This document shows, piece by piece, positions 36,509-49,633 of a stretch of DNA of 64,000 bases. Both the position numbers and the translations under genes were made by a program. Numbering within the stretch: the stretch's first letter is position 1; the number at the start of each line of letters is the position of its first letter. Below the pieces are notes generated by a model. That model was not told the DNA's origin, made no database searches, and saw nothing but the letters and a program-made list of their open reading frames with translations. Location: NCBI RefSeq assembly GCF_014066305.1, contig NW_023501040.1, forward strand, positions 186,001-250,000, in the 5' to 3' direction. The stretch comes from Letharia columbiana (Eukaryota; Ascomycota; Lecanoromycetes; Lecanorales; Parmeliaceae).

Positions 36509-38903
36509 TTAATTAAGATTATTTATAATTTTAAATTATTATTATATAAATATTATAATATTAATAATAATATATAAAATATAATTTTTTTTTAAATCTA
36601 ATAAAAAGATCTAGCTTATAAATCTATATATATATTTTCTCTAATATTTTAAAAGATTTAAATTATTAATAATTAAGTTTCTTCTTTAATTATAAAATAT
36701 ATATATTTAAATTTCATAATAATATATTATCTTCTTTTTTAAAAATTATAATATTATATTTATTATTATAATATCTTATTTATTACTTTTATACTCGCTT
36801 CTATAATTCGATTAAATATAATTTTATCTTTATAATTATTCTATTTATACTATAATAAGCGATATTTTCTCTCTTAAGATTTTATCTTTAAAAGTATCTT
36901 TTAAATCTACTATATATTTAATTAATAACTCTTATAAGATTTTATTAAGACTTATATATATATTATTATAATATATAAATATAATTATTAATAAGATTTT
37001 AAACTAATTATTTTATTTATAATTTTATATATTTAAAAAATATTTAGTATTATCGTAGTATTATCTCTTAATTTTATTATTAATTTAAAAATAGAATATA
37101 ATATAGAGTATAAATGTTATATTTAGATATTTAGATAATATTTTTATTTATAATTTATTTATAAATAATAAGTTTTAACTTGAAATTAAGTTATATAATA
37201 TATTACGTAATAATATAAACTTTTATTATAAAAAATTAATAAGTTTATTAATCTTTAAATTCTTTATAATTATTATATATATTATATATTTAATTAGTTT
37301 ATCTATTAAGATTAAAATAATATTATATATCTTATTAATATATAAATCTTTTATAAATAATAAAATTTTAATAAAATTTAATATTATAGTATAAAATAAA
37401 TTTATATTTAAAAAGCGAGATTAATATTAACTGGCTATAGAATTTATAATAATAAATTTATACTCTTTAATAATTTAGATAAATATAAATATATTTCGCT
37501 ATATTACTTATTATATTTATTTAATAATATATAAAATTAATATTTTTCTTAATACGCTTATAAATAAAGTATTTAATATTAAAATTATTATAATTACTAT
37601 AAAGAACTTCTTTCTTTATAATAGAATTATTAGATATATAAACTATAAGACTATAACGTAGTATTCTATTCTCTTTAACTCTCGATTTTAAATACTAATT
37701 CTATTTAAAATTATATCTTTAACGCTACTTCTTATTTATAATAAAGATATTTTTATATTATAATTTAAATAGCGATAATATTATTAATTCTTAAAACTTT
37801 ATATAAAATCTTTTTAATTTTAAAATCTAATAAATTAGAAATTAAGACGATATTATAATATTTAGAATATATATTTATTTATTAAATACTCTTTTCTTTA
37901 AATTAATAATAATTTAGATATTTATAATAATAATATTATTTAATTACTTTATTAACGCTATAAATGAAATTATAATAATGATAATTTTATATTTTTATAA
38001 ATTAAATTAATATTTCTAATTATAAAGCTTATTATATAAAATAAAAAGAAAGTTATTATTATTATTCTCGTTATTATCTAATTTAATAATATTAAGTCTT
38101 CTTAATAATATATTTATAGATTTTATTTTTATAATATTTAATTCTAAAGTTAAATATAACTAATTTCTTAGTTTAATAAATCTATATTATATTAAACTTA
38201 TTTTTTATTATAAAATAATATAAATTATTATAATCTAAGATTATATAAATAAAGTATTTATTATCTTATAAGTATATATTTAATTTTTAAAATCTAATAT
38301 AATTATATATAACTTCTTATTATATATATCTTAATGAGATTTATTATTTTTAAATTTATAGCTAAAAAATATAATAAAATATTATTACTTATTTTTACTT
38401 AATTAATTAAATATATTATTTATATTTATATTAAAAGTATTAATCTTTATAATAAGCGATATTTTTTAATTATAATATTCTAGTATAAATATAATAATAA
38501 ATACTTATTTAAGTATTTAAAAGTCTTATATACTTTTTTATTAAATAGAAAGAATAATCTAATTTTACTTTTCTTTACTTCTCGAATTAGATCTATTAAA
38601 AGCGTAGCTATTTATAAAAAATCTTTTATAAATTATTAATAAAAGTTTATAAATTTTAAAAAGATTAAAATATACTTAATAGACTTTAATTTTAATTATT
38701 TAGTAATAACTTTAATATATAATAGCTTTATTTAAATATTATACTAATTTATTAAAAAATCTAAAAAATAACTTTATTATAATTAAAAGTATATTTTAAT
38801 AGCTTTATATAGAGTCGATACTTTAATAATATATTTAATACTTTATATATATACTCTTAATATAACTCTTTTTTTTTAGAATAGATTAATATATTATTTA
38901 AGA
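36509..38903. other. RIP desert
   Basis: About 2.4 kb with almost no CpA or TpG and no readable gene. A few CpG words near 37650-37780 and 38560-38610 hint at former coding DNA. No element ends recognised. Confidence 0.5.
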
Positions 38904-39525
38904 ACGAGTAAAGATCTATAAATTAAATTTATAATCAATTTTTTAGATTAGAGCTATCGAGTAAATTTAGTAAGTAATCTTTAATAAGCGATATTTGAAT
39001 TTCTTACGCTTTAATAATTATAAGACTAAATTTAGAAATTCTTTTCTTATCTAAAAGCCTATATCTCGTTCTATATTTAAAGTAAAAATCTTAAAATTTT
39101 AATAGAAAATAAAAATGTTATTTTAAAATGAAATAATATATATCTAATTAGAGCTATTCGACTATCGAGCGAACTTTAATAAGCGATATTTGAATTTCTT
39201 ACGCTTTAATAATTATAAGACTAAATTTTAAATTTTTTTTTTTATCTAAAAGTCTCATTTTTTGTTCTATAATTTAAAAAAAAAGTTTAATAGAAATAAA
39301 AGAGTTATTCTATATATTATTATTATATATCTTTACTTTTTAATAAGAAAGACGTAAGAGAGCGAGATTTTAATAATTCTAAATATTAATTTATTTACTC
39401 GCGATAACTTAGTCGATCTAAATAAAGAGAATAGCGAACTCGAATTTATAATTAGCTATATATATAAATTTAAGATTTTTAAGCTTAATCTTATTTTATT
39501 CTTTTATATATACTAATATTATATA
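38904..39525 (+). mobile_element. Short repeat C, copy 3
   Basis: Head GAGTAAAGATCTATAAATTA, two ~210-bp units each with AATAAGCGATATTTGAATTT and CTTACGCTTTAATAATTATA, then the common tail at 39440-39525. Same organisation as copies 1 and 2; RIP-mutated with some TpG left near each TTTGAATTT. Confidence 0.78.
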
Positions 39526-40519
39526 AAAGATATCGATATATAATTTAAATACTTTATTTATATAAGCTTAAAAAATTATAAGAATATTTATAAGATTAAA
39601 AGATATTACTTAATATTTAAACTAATTATAGCGAATTCGAAAGATAATTTTTTATTCATCTTTCTTTTTATATTTATATTTTATAATCTATATTATAAAT
39701 TTTAATTTTAATAAGATACTTTATATAGATAAATCTTTTAAATATTATTAGAATTAATATAGATATAATATTAATAATAGATATATTAAATAAGATAACT
39801 AAGATATTAAACTATATAGATAAAAAGAAGATATAATATAATAGAAGATATCTTCGTTAAGACTCGCTAGCTATAGAACTAAGAAGTATATTAAGAGTAC
39901 GCTCGTAATACTACTCTCTTTCTTTATTAAATTATATTTTATAATTAGTAAGTAGAAAGATAGAAAAATAAGTATATATATACGCTTAACGTCTAAAAAA
40001 TAATAAAATAATAAAGAAATAATTATATCTAGAATCTTTTAATATAATATCTTTTTTTAAAGATGATATTAGTAACGATAGTAGCTTTTCTTAATTATAT
40101 TATAGCGATATTATTAGTTATAGTTTAAATATATATAGAGAGCTTAGTTAAGAGAAAATTAATATAGTATAGTAAAAATAAGATTTATAAACGTAGGGAT
40201 AAATAATAGTAATTTTTAAATTTATATTTAAGTAAATAATATATTAGTAAAATAATATAACGTAATTAATCGAGAGCTCTTAAATCGAATTAAGTCGTAA
40301 ACGCTAAAAATTCTAATTTAATATTAAGTAAGTTTCTTTATAGAGTATTATATAATCGATATTAATAAAGGCTATTAACGGCGATAGTAAGAAAGTATAA
40401 ATTTTTTAAATATTACTTATTAAAGATTATTTATCTATTTACTCGATAGCTTTAATTAAAAAAATAATTATAAATTTAAGTTATAAATATTTACTTATAA
40501 TTATATAAATAGATAAAAG
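39526..40519. other. RIP-degenerated spacer with a C fragment
   Basis: AT-rich without a gene. An inverted fragment of repeat C, with the ACTCGATAGCTTTAATTAAA block and a degraded head, is at about 40395-40497. CpG words at 39850-40390 are more frequent than in the neighbours but no domain is readable. Confidence 0.5.
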
Positions 40520-41030
40520 AATTTTTATTTAATTTTAAAAATAATTTAAATTATTTAAATTATATTTAATATTATTATTATTATTAAATTTTATAAATTT
40601 TATAAATTTCTTAAAAATTTTTATAAAAGTATATTAAAAATTATTTTAAAACTTTAAAAATTATTTTAAAAATTATTCGAGTATTATTTAACTATTATTC
40701 GATTTAACTATTATTCAAGTATTATTTAAAGTATTATTTAAATATTATTTAAATATTATTTAAAAAATATTTAAAATTATTTAAAAACTTATTAAATTAT
40801 ATAAAATTTATTTAAATTATTTAAATTATTTTTTAAATAATATTTAAATAATATTTAATATTATTATTATTATTAAAATTTATAAAATTTATAAAATTTA
40901 TAAAAGAAAATTAAAAATTATTTAAAAAATTATTTAAAAATTATTTAAAAATTATTTAAAAATTATTCGAGTATTAATCGAGTATTATTTAAATATTATT
41001 TAAGTATTATTTAAGTATTATTTATTATTT
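40520..41030. repeat. Low-complexity A/T tandem block
   Basis: Built from short units such as TTTAAATATTA and AAAATTATTTA with roughly 12-13-bp periodicity. A larger direct repetition about 300 bp apart (ATTTAATATTATTATTATTA at about 40565 and 40850) indicates duplication of the whole block. Almost no C or G apart from a few TTCGAGTATTA words. Confidence 0.75.
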
Positions 41031-41740
41031 TTAAATATTTATAAAATTATATTTTATAATTTAAATAAAAATTTTATAATAAAAAAAGAAATTATATTAA
41101 TAATTAATTAAATTTAAATTAATAAAAAAAATTAATTTAATATTTAATTATAATTTATTTATATAAATTAATAAAATTAAAAATATTTAAAATTAAATAA
41201 TAGATTTTATTTATATTATTTATTAGATTATAAATTAACTAAATTAAATGAATATTTAATATATTTAATTAAAATCTTAATTTTTTATAATTTTTCTTTT
41301 TTTCTTTTTACTTATTAATTATTAATTTTTTTAATAATTAATAAGTAAAAATATATAAATTAAATTTATAATTTTTTTAATTAGATTTATTAAGTAAATT
41401 TAATAAATAATCTTTAATAAACGATATTTAAATATCTTACTTTTTAATAATTATAAGATTAAATTTTATAAATTTTAACGTATCTAAAAGCGTAATCTAC
41501 GCTCTATAATTTAAAAAAAAAAAAAAAAAAAAAAGTTATTTTATTTATAAATAATATATATTTTTTTTTTAATAATTAATAATTATAAATATTTATTTAT
41601 TTATTTATAATAATTTAATCGATTTAATTAAAAAATATAATAATTTTAAATTTATAATTAATTAATATATATAATAGAATAAGATAGTGTTAAGCTTAAA
41701 AATCTTAAACTTATATATATAATTAATTATAAATTTAAGT
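41031..41740 (+). repeat. Degenerate repeat C, copy 4, with inverted tail
   Basis: A mutated C head (AGTAAAAATATATAAATTAA) is at 41345 and one unit follows, with AATAATCTTTAATAAACGAT and an A22-type run near 41512-41534. An inverted tail (TATATATAATAGAATAAGAT) follows at 41660-41735. It is more degraded than copies 1-3. The first 300 bp of the interval are featureless AT-rich DNA. Confidence 0.6.
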
Positions 41741-44700
41741 TAATTATAGCTTTTAATTAAATTAACTAAGTTAATCTAATAATTCTTTTATTTTTTTTAT
41801 TAAAAATTTATATATAAAAGTTTTATACTTTAAAGTACTTACTTTATAATATATAGAATTACTTTATAATTTCTTATATTATAAAACTTACTTTATACTT
41901 TTTAATATTATAAAATTTATAAAATTTAATTTACTATTAATAAATTAAATAAATATTTAAATATAATAATTATATTAGAAACGTATTCGAAATTAAATAA
42001 TAATTCTTTTATTTATTTATATAATTATTCTTCTTTTATTATTCTATTAATTTATTAATATAAATATATTTATTCTCGATATCTCTCGCGAAAATATTAT
42101 TAAACGCTTTAGATATATATATCTCTTTTATCTATCTCTTAAAATCTCTATTAATACTCTTAAATTATCTTTTAATAAATTTATTATTATTAATAATCGA
42201 GATCGTAAGCGAGCTTAATAGCTATCTACTACTATTTATAAATAAATTAAAAAATTAAAAAGAGCTTAAATAAATTTATAATTTTTTTTTTCTTTATACT
42301 TCTTTTAAGTTAGCGATATTCGATTAGCTATTTAATTAATATTATTTATTTTATTAGCTTAACAATTTACTTAGTTAAATTATTAACTAATTATTAAGTT
42401 ATTTAATTAATTAATTATATAATTAGCTACTTATCTAGATATTTAATTAAAGTATTTAATTAAATAAGAGAAGAAACTATAATAGATAAATATAAAGAAT
42501 ATTATAAAGAATATTATAAATATAATTAATAGTAATAATAATATAATAAATCTACTCTTTATAATTTTATATTAATTTATTTAATTAATATAAGAGAAGA
42601 TATTATAATAAGTAAATATATAGAATATTATAAAGAATATTATAAAGAAATTAAGTAATAATAAAATTATTATTATTAAGAATACGACTTAACTCTCTAA
42701 GATTCTATATTATATACTCTTTACGATTTTATATTAAATTATTATTTAATAAGCGAAGAATACTATTATAATATAATCTATTATCTCTATTATATTAATA
42801 TAATATATTATTATAATAATATTATAAGAGAAGAATCTACTATAATAATTATAGTTAATTAAATCTCTATAGAAGAGATATTAAGTAATATATATTTAAA
42901 TAAATTAAAGTCGTTCGATATCTATAGCTATTTTATTATTTAAAAGATTTTATTATAGTAAAAGATATTATAGAATTTATATTACTAATTAATATATCAT
43001 CTCTATTTTAGTTAATTAAATCTCTATAGAAGAAATATTAAATAATATATATTTAAATAAATTAAAATCGTTCGATATCTATAGCTATTTTATTATTTAA
43101 AAGATTTTATTATAATAGAAGATATTCGCTTTAACGAGTTAAATAAGCTTAATAAACTTTATATTTATTCTTTTCTTAAATTTTTCGCTACTCTTTCTTC
43201 TATTCTACTTTATTATAATACTTTTAAATATCTTAAATTTATCTCTATCTAATTAAATTTATTAATTATTTATAAATAAATTCGCTTTTTAAATTATTCT
43301 AAATCTCTTTATTAAGATTTAAATCTATTATTATTAATTCTCTCTAATTATAAATCTATTAATTATTTCTCTATATATTATAGAGTATTAATATTATATC
43401 TTAATAAATTTATAAATATTAAACTTATTAAAATGTTTTTTATAAACTTACTATTTTTATTAATATAATTATTATAATTATTAATTAAATTTTTATATAA
43501 AATATTATTAGCTTTTTTAATTTAATCTAATATACTAAAATCTTCTTTAAAATTAAAGTTAATCTATTTAAACTTATTTTTTAATATTTTATATAAAGAA
43601 TTATTATTAAAATATAAAATATCGCTAATAAATAATACTTTTAAATATTATAATATCTTTTAATTATTAAAAAGTATTATTTATATATAATAGTCTTTAT
43701 AAGAAAATAAAAAATATTATAAGCTATTTAAGCGATTATAGTATATTTTAATTTTAATTTCTTTTATTATTCTAGAATTAAAAGATTTACTAAATTATTA
43801 AAAGAAGTTTTATAAAAATTAGAAGTAAGATTATAATTAAAATAATAATTAAAAAGAAGATTTATTATTTTTTCTATATTATTAAAATTAATTATATTTA
43901 TTCTTATTATTTAAATTTTTAATTTTTAATTTTATTATTTAATTAAGCGTATTTTTATTTAATTTATTTATTTACTTAACTCTTTATAATTAATTACTTA
44001 TATTAATATCTTAATAATTTTAAAATATTCTTTTAAATAATTTTTAATAAATCTTCGTTTATAATTTCTTTTTAATATTAATTTTTTAATTTAATTTCTT
44101 TAATATTATATTATTATAATTTATTTATATAAATAGTTTAAATTTAGTTAAAATCGATTATAATAAATAGTTAATTTTTTATAAATTATTTTAAAAACTT
44201 TAAAAAGTTCTTTTTTTTAAGAAATTCTCTTTTTATTTAATTTTTAAAGTTTTTTATTTATATAATTATATAGATAATTATAAATATTTAAGATATAATA
44301 AATTATAATCTTCTTTTCTTTATTTATATATTTTATAAATTTATAAAAAAAATTAATAAGCTAAATTGAATATTAAATTTATTAAAAACTAATTAAAAAC
44401 TATTTAAGCGCTTAAATTATAATTTCTATTTATAATTATCTTTTATTATTAAATTTTAAATAGATAATTAATTTATTTTTTAAAAAGTATATAATATTAA
44501 TATAAAGAAGTAAAGCGCGAATTAATATCTAATAAATTAAATTCTAATAAGTCTTAATATTCTAAAAAAGCTTAAAAAAATATTTTTAGTAATATTACTT
44601 TTTTTTAAAAGATTAATATTTATTTAATATTAATATATTTTCATTTTAAAATTATTTAACTTATAATATAAAAAAAGTCTCTTTATATTAATCGCTAATA

Positions 44701-47700
44701 TTAATATATTTAATAATTTTTTAAATTATAATATAATTAATAATATAATAAGAATAATAATAATAAGAAATATTATAATTTTATTAGAGTTATTAATTAA
44801 TTAATTATACTTATTTAAACTTAATTCTTATTTTCTTTATTATTCTAATCTTTTTAAAAAAAAATTTATTAAAATACTTCTAATATTATCTAGAAGTTTT
44901 TTTAAGATTAATTAAATAATATATATTATATAAAAAAAATATAAATAATTTAAAAAATTAAATTCTTTAATATTTTATAGATTATTTATTATAAAAATAA
45001 AGAAATAAATTATTAAATTATTAAATAGTATATTATTATTATTAATATTATTAATTATAAATTAAAATATATAAATTTAAATTTTATATTCTATAAAAAT
45101 TAAATTAATAATATTTATAAATTTTTAACTAATATATTAATCTTTAATATATTTAAAAATTATAAAAAAATTATATTATTATTAATTAATATTAATAAAA
45201 AAGATTAGAATTATTATAAATAATTAATAATTATAAAATAATTAATAATTTAAGATTAGAGAGATTTTAATATTATTAATTAATAATTTTTTTAATAATC
45301 TTATCTCTAGCTCTATAGATTTTTTTATTAATTAATTCTTTATAATATATATTAATTTTAATTATATATTAGAGATAAGATAATATAAAAATTATAATAT
45401 TTTTAAATAATTAATAATTATAAATAGAATATTAATATTTATTATTTAGTAATAAAATTATTTCGAGAAATCTTCGCGTATAAGCTTTTAATCTTCTAAT
45501 ATTATAAAAAAAAAAAAAAAAAATTCTAGAGTAAATAATAAGCTAGATTTTTTATTTTTTATTTTATTTATTAATAATCTATATTATCTAATTTATAAAT
45601 ATATTTAATTTTTATAATTATTAATTTAATTTATTTATTATAAATTATATAATTAGATTTTTTAATATATTTCTTAAACTTAATATATATTATTATATCG
45701 CTTATTTTATAATCTATAAATATATAAATTAAAATCTTATTATAATAATAATAAATAATATATAACTTTTTAAAACTAACGAATATATATTTATTAAATT
45801 ATATTTATTTCTAAAATTTTTTAATTTCTAAACTTTAATAAATAAGTTAATAATCGCTATTAGATTTAAATTAATTCTATATAACTTATATTATTTTTAT
45901 TTATTATTATATTTTTTATTTTTTATTATTAATATTAAAAAGAAAATAAGATTTATTATTATTTTTATATTAAAATATATTTATTAATATCTTATACTAA
46001 GTATTATTAATTAAAAAAATTAAGTTTATATTAAATAAAGATTTAAATAATATCTTAAAATTAAGATATTTAAAGAAAAATTAAAAAAGATATATAAATA
46101 ATTAAAATATTAGAAATAAAATATGTTTATTTTCTTATTATAATAAAAACTTATATCGCTTTAATAATATATCGCTATATTATTCTTAATATTTTAAATT
46201 ATCGATAAAAATTAATTTTATCTAATTAATATAGAATTAATATTTTAATTTAATTTAATTTAATTAAATTTTAATTAATCTAGCTATTAACGCTTTTCTA
46301 TTTAATATAATATATATTTAATTTACTTTAATTTTACTTATTTATTATTATATTATTTTAAATATTAAAGTTAAAAATTATCTCTTTTTAATTAATATTC
46401 TAATTATTAATTATATTAATAAGAGTATATATTAATATCTTAAAATTATTAAATTAATTTTATTAGATATTAATATAGAATTAAAATTTAATTTAGATAT
46501 TAATATAAAATTAAAATTTAATTTAAATAATTTAATAATTTAATTAATTAAATTAATCTTTATCTAAATCTTTTATATATAAAAATTAAATCTTTTATCG
46601 CGCTAAGATTATTTTTAAAGTTTTAAAGTTTTCTTATTAATATAACTCTCTTTTATTTAAATAATATTATAATATCTTTTATTTAAATATTAAAGTATTA
46701 TAATTTTTACTTTTAATTAGAAGATTTTATCTTTAAATTAATATCTTTAATCTTATAAAAGTAATAATAAGTTTATTATAGATAAAAATAAAAAAGAAAT
46801 ATATTTTTTTTATTTTTATAATAGAAGAAGAGAAGAAAGTAAATAGATTAATTATAAGCTATAAACGACTTAGTATTTAAAAATAATAAATTATAATATT
46901 ATAATATTAAAATAAAGAGATTTTTTTATAATTAATAAATATAAGATTAAATAGAAATTAATTAGATTAATAAAATTATCTTTAATAAATATATCGCGTA
47001 TATAAAGAATATTAAAATATATAAAATATAAAAAGAGGCGTATATATATAATTATAAATATTTAAAATATATTTAAAATATAGAAAGAAGCGCTTATATA
47101 TAGCTCTATAATATATATTAATAAAAAAGAAATTAATCTCTTTTTCTAATTAGCTTTCTAATTAATATTTAAATTTAATTTATTTTTAAATAATATTTTA
47201 TTCTAATAAGATTTTAATTATATAATATTAATTAGCTTAATAATAAATATTTAATATTTTTTTTTTTAATTTATTCTCTTCTTTTTTAAAAATTCTTTTT
47301 ATTATTATAATATTTATATTATAATAAAGACTATTAAAGTTACTTCTATTATTAAAAATTATAACTATCTAATATTTTAAGTAGTTACTAGTTTCTTAAT
47401 AGTATCTTACTATTAAATAGTAACTATTTAAATCTAATTTATAATTATAAATATCTATTAATTGTTTTAATATATAGAATCTTAATAACGAAGAAATTCT
47501 CTTTATATAAATATTATACTATTAGTAACTTAGCTAAAAAGTTTAATTTCGAGAGTATCTACTTAATAGCTAGATACTTCTATTTAAATCTAAATAGAGC
47601 CTCGTAAAGTTCTCGTAGAAACGTCGTAGAGTCTCGTAAGAGCTACTATTAATATATATATATATCTATATCTATATACTATAGCTACTATCTCTTCTTA

Positions 47701-47901
47701 TAGTTATTACTATCGCTATTTCTTATTATCGTTATTATATCTACTCTAAAGACGTCTCGTAAGAAAGCTCTTTCTAGCTATATCGATAGAGAAAAAGAAC
47801 TTAATAGAAGAAAGAACTTAACGATAGCGCGATATATATATATAATACTACTTTAGAGTATATTTTTTAAGACTTAATAGTAACTATTAAGTAAAGTAAT
47901 A
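41741..47901. other. Long RIP desert
   Basis: About 6.2 kb of AT-rich DNA without a gene on either strand. Visible substructure includes a 157-bp direct duplication (see separate entry), related blocks near 42470 and 42593 (AGAAGA..ATTATAATA), a short 2x repeat at 46470-46530 (ATTAATATA.AATTAAAATT) and A or T runs near 45505. From about 47560 to 47880 CpG and TpC increase, suggesting a different, less degraded source. Confidence 0.5.
42854..43124 (+). repeat. Two-copy 157-bp direct repeat
   Basis: GTTAATTAAATCTCTATAGA at 42854 recurs at 43011. Both copies continue for about 110 bp through AAGTCGTTCGATATCTATAG (AAATCGTTCG in the second) to AAAAGATTTTATTATA. Likely a local tandem duplication older than much of the RIP. 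Confidence 0.8.
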
Positions 47902-48121
47902 GATTATAATACTAGCCTCTTCGACTATCGTATATATATCGCGTATTACTATTAAAAGTAGAATATTAGATATATTAGAATAATTAAAAGACTAATTATT
48001 AATTTATAAAATATATAAATATTTATATATATAAAATAGATGACTAATAGTAGCTGATAATTACTAGCCCTAGTAATACGCGATATATTATACGATAGTC
48101 GAAGGGGCTAATATTATAACA
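47902..48121 (-). repeat. Inverted LTR pair of the miniature element
   Basis: 47902-47949 is the first 48 bp of the LTR in plus orientation (GATTATAATACTAGCC...CGCGTATTAC). It is joined directly to 47950-48121, a complete 172-bp LTR in minus orientation (TATTAAAAGTAG... to ATATTATAACA). The two share inverted sequence of about 48 bp separated by some 125 bp, so the region could fold into a long hairpin. The minus-strand LTR is a 3' LTR, since the element interior lies to its right. Confidence 0.8.
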
Positions 48122-48254
48122 CTCTTCGATAATCTTAGAAGCTAGATTTTTTAAACCCTAGTACATCGTATCTCATATATCAGTTTTCAAATCTACGCTT
48201 TATATTCGGGATTAATTATTTACTCGATCTGTTAAATCTATAAAAAACTTCGAA
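48122..48254 (-). mobile_element. Interior fragment of an inverted miniature LTR element
   Basis: Reverse complement of the 3' interior of the family: CTCTTCGATAATCTTAGAAG (the purine-rich end), then AAATCTACGCTTTATATTCG and ATTTACTCGATCTGTTAAAT. It stops where the homopolymer block starts, just before the position where the GGCACTCTTTCTATTTTC segment should lie. Confidence 0.75.
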
Positions 48255-48744
<490 letters not shown>

Positions 48745-49633
48745 GAGCACACCTATCGAGAATCTATTCGAAATCTATTAGGCTTCTCGAGTCGCTTTCG
48801 AAGCCTATTAGCACCGTATCTTATATAATAACATCTTTAGCTAAATAGTATATTAATGCGATATTAAATAAGATATATTATTAAGATATAATTTTAAAAG
48901 ATATATTATTAAATATTACTATACTATTTTTATATATATCTCTATTAGCGTATAATATAGAATAAAGAATATATAGTAAGTTAATCGAGGCTAAGCGAGT
49001 AGTAAGTCTATAATAATAGATTTTATCTTCGAGTCTAAGGTAATTCGATTAAAAGAAAAGATAGGGGTTATAGCTAGCTTTATATATCTTTCTTAATCTA
49101 AGTTATAAGATAATAAGTAGCTTAGAGAGTTACGTAGTGATTGAGAGTAAAAGTATATTTATATCTTTATCTATCTTTCTTATCTAATTATTATAATAAT
49201 TTATTAATTATATTATATTATATTACCCTTTCGCCTAGATTAATATATCGATATATTATTAAACTAATATTCTAATTAAAGTTAATATTAGAGGATTATA
49301 AGAGCGAGTCTCCTATCTAAAGCTATAGTATTTATTTTATAAAGATAGAGTAGATAGATAAGATATAGAAATATACTCTTAGAATATTTAAGCTTAAAGA
49401 TAAGACTTAAGTAAGTATAATAGATAAGATTAATAGATAAGATTAATAGATATTAGATATAATTCTATAGTAACGATAGCGAGATAGAATATATTACTAC
49501 TATAAAGAACGTTCTCGCTATTTAAATATATTATATCGACTAACGTAATATTAAATAAGTACTCTTTATAATTTTATAGTAGTTAGAATATATTCGATAG
49601 TCTTACTCTAAGAAGATCTAATAATTATATATC
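48745..49633. other. Moderately mutated unassigned region
   Basis: Begins with a GC-richer stretch (CGAGCACACCTATCGAGAAT; GGCTTCTCGAGTCGCTTTCG) containing the partial inverted repeat AGGCTTC..GAAGCCT at 48780-48808. It retains TpG near 49136 (GTAGTGATTGAGAG). GATTAATAGATAA is repeated twice near 49425-49450. No gene recognised. It is unrelated to the sequence left of A1, so the A boundary at 49634 is real. Confidence 0.55.
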
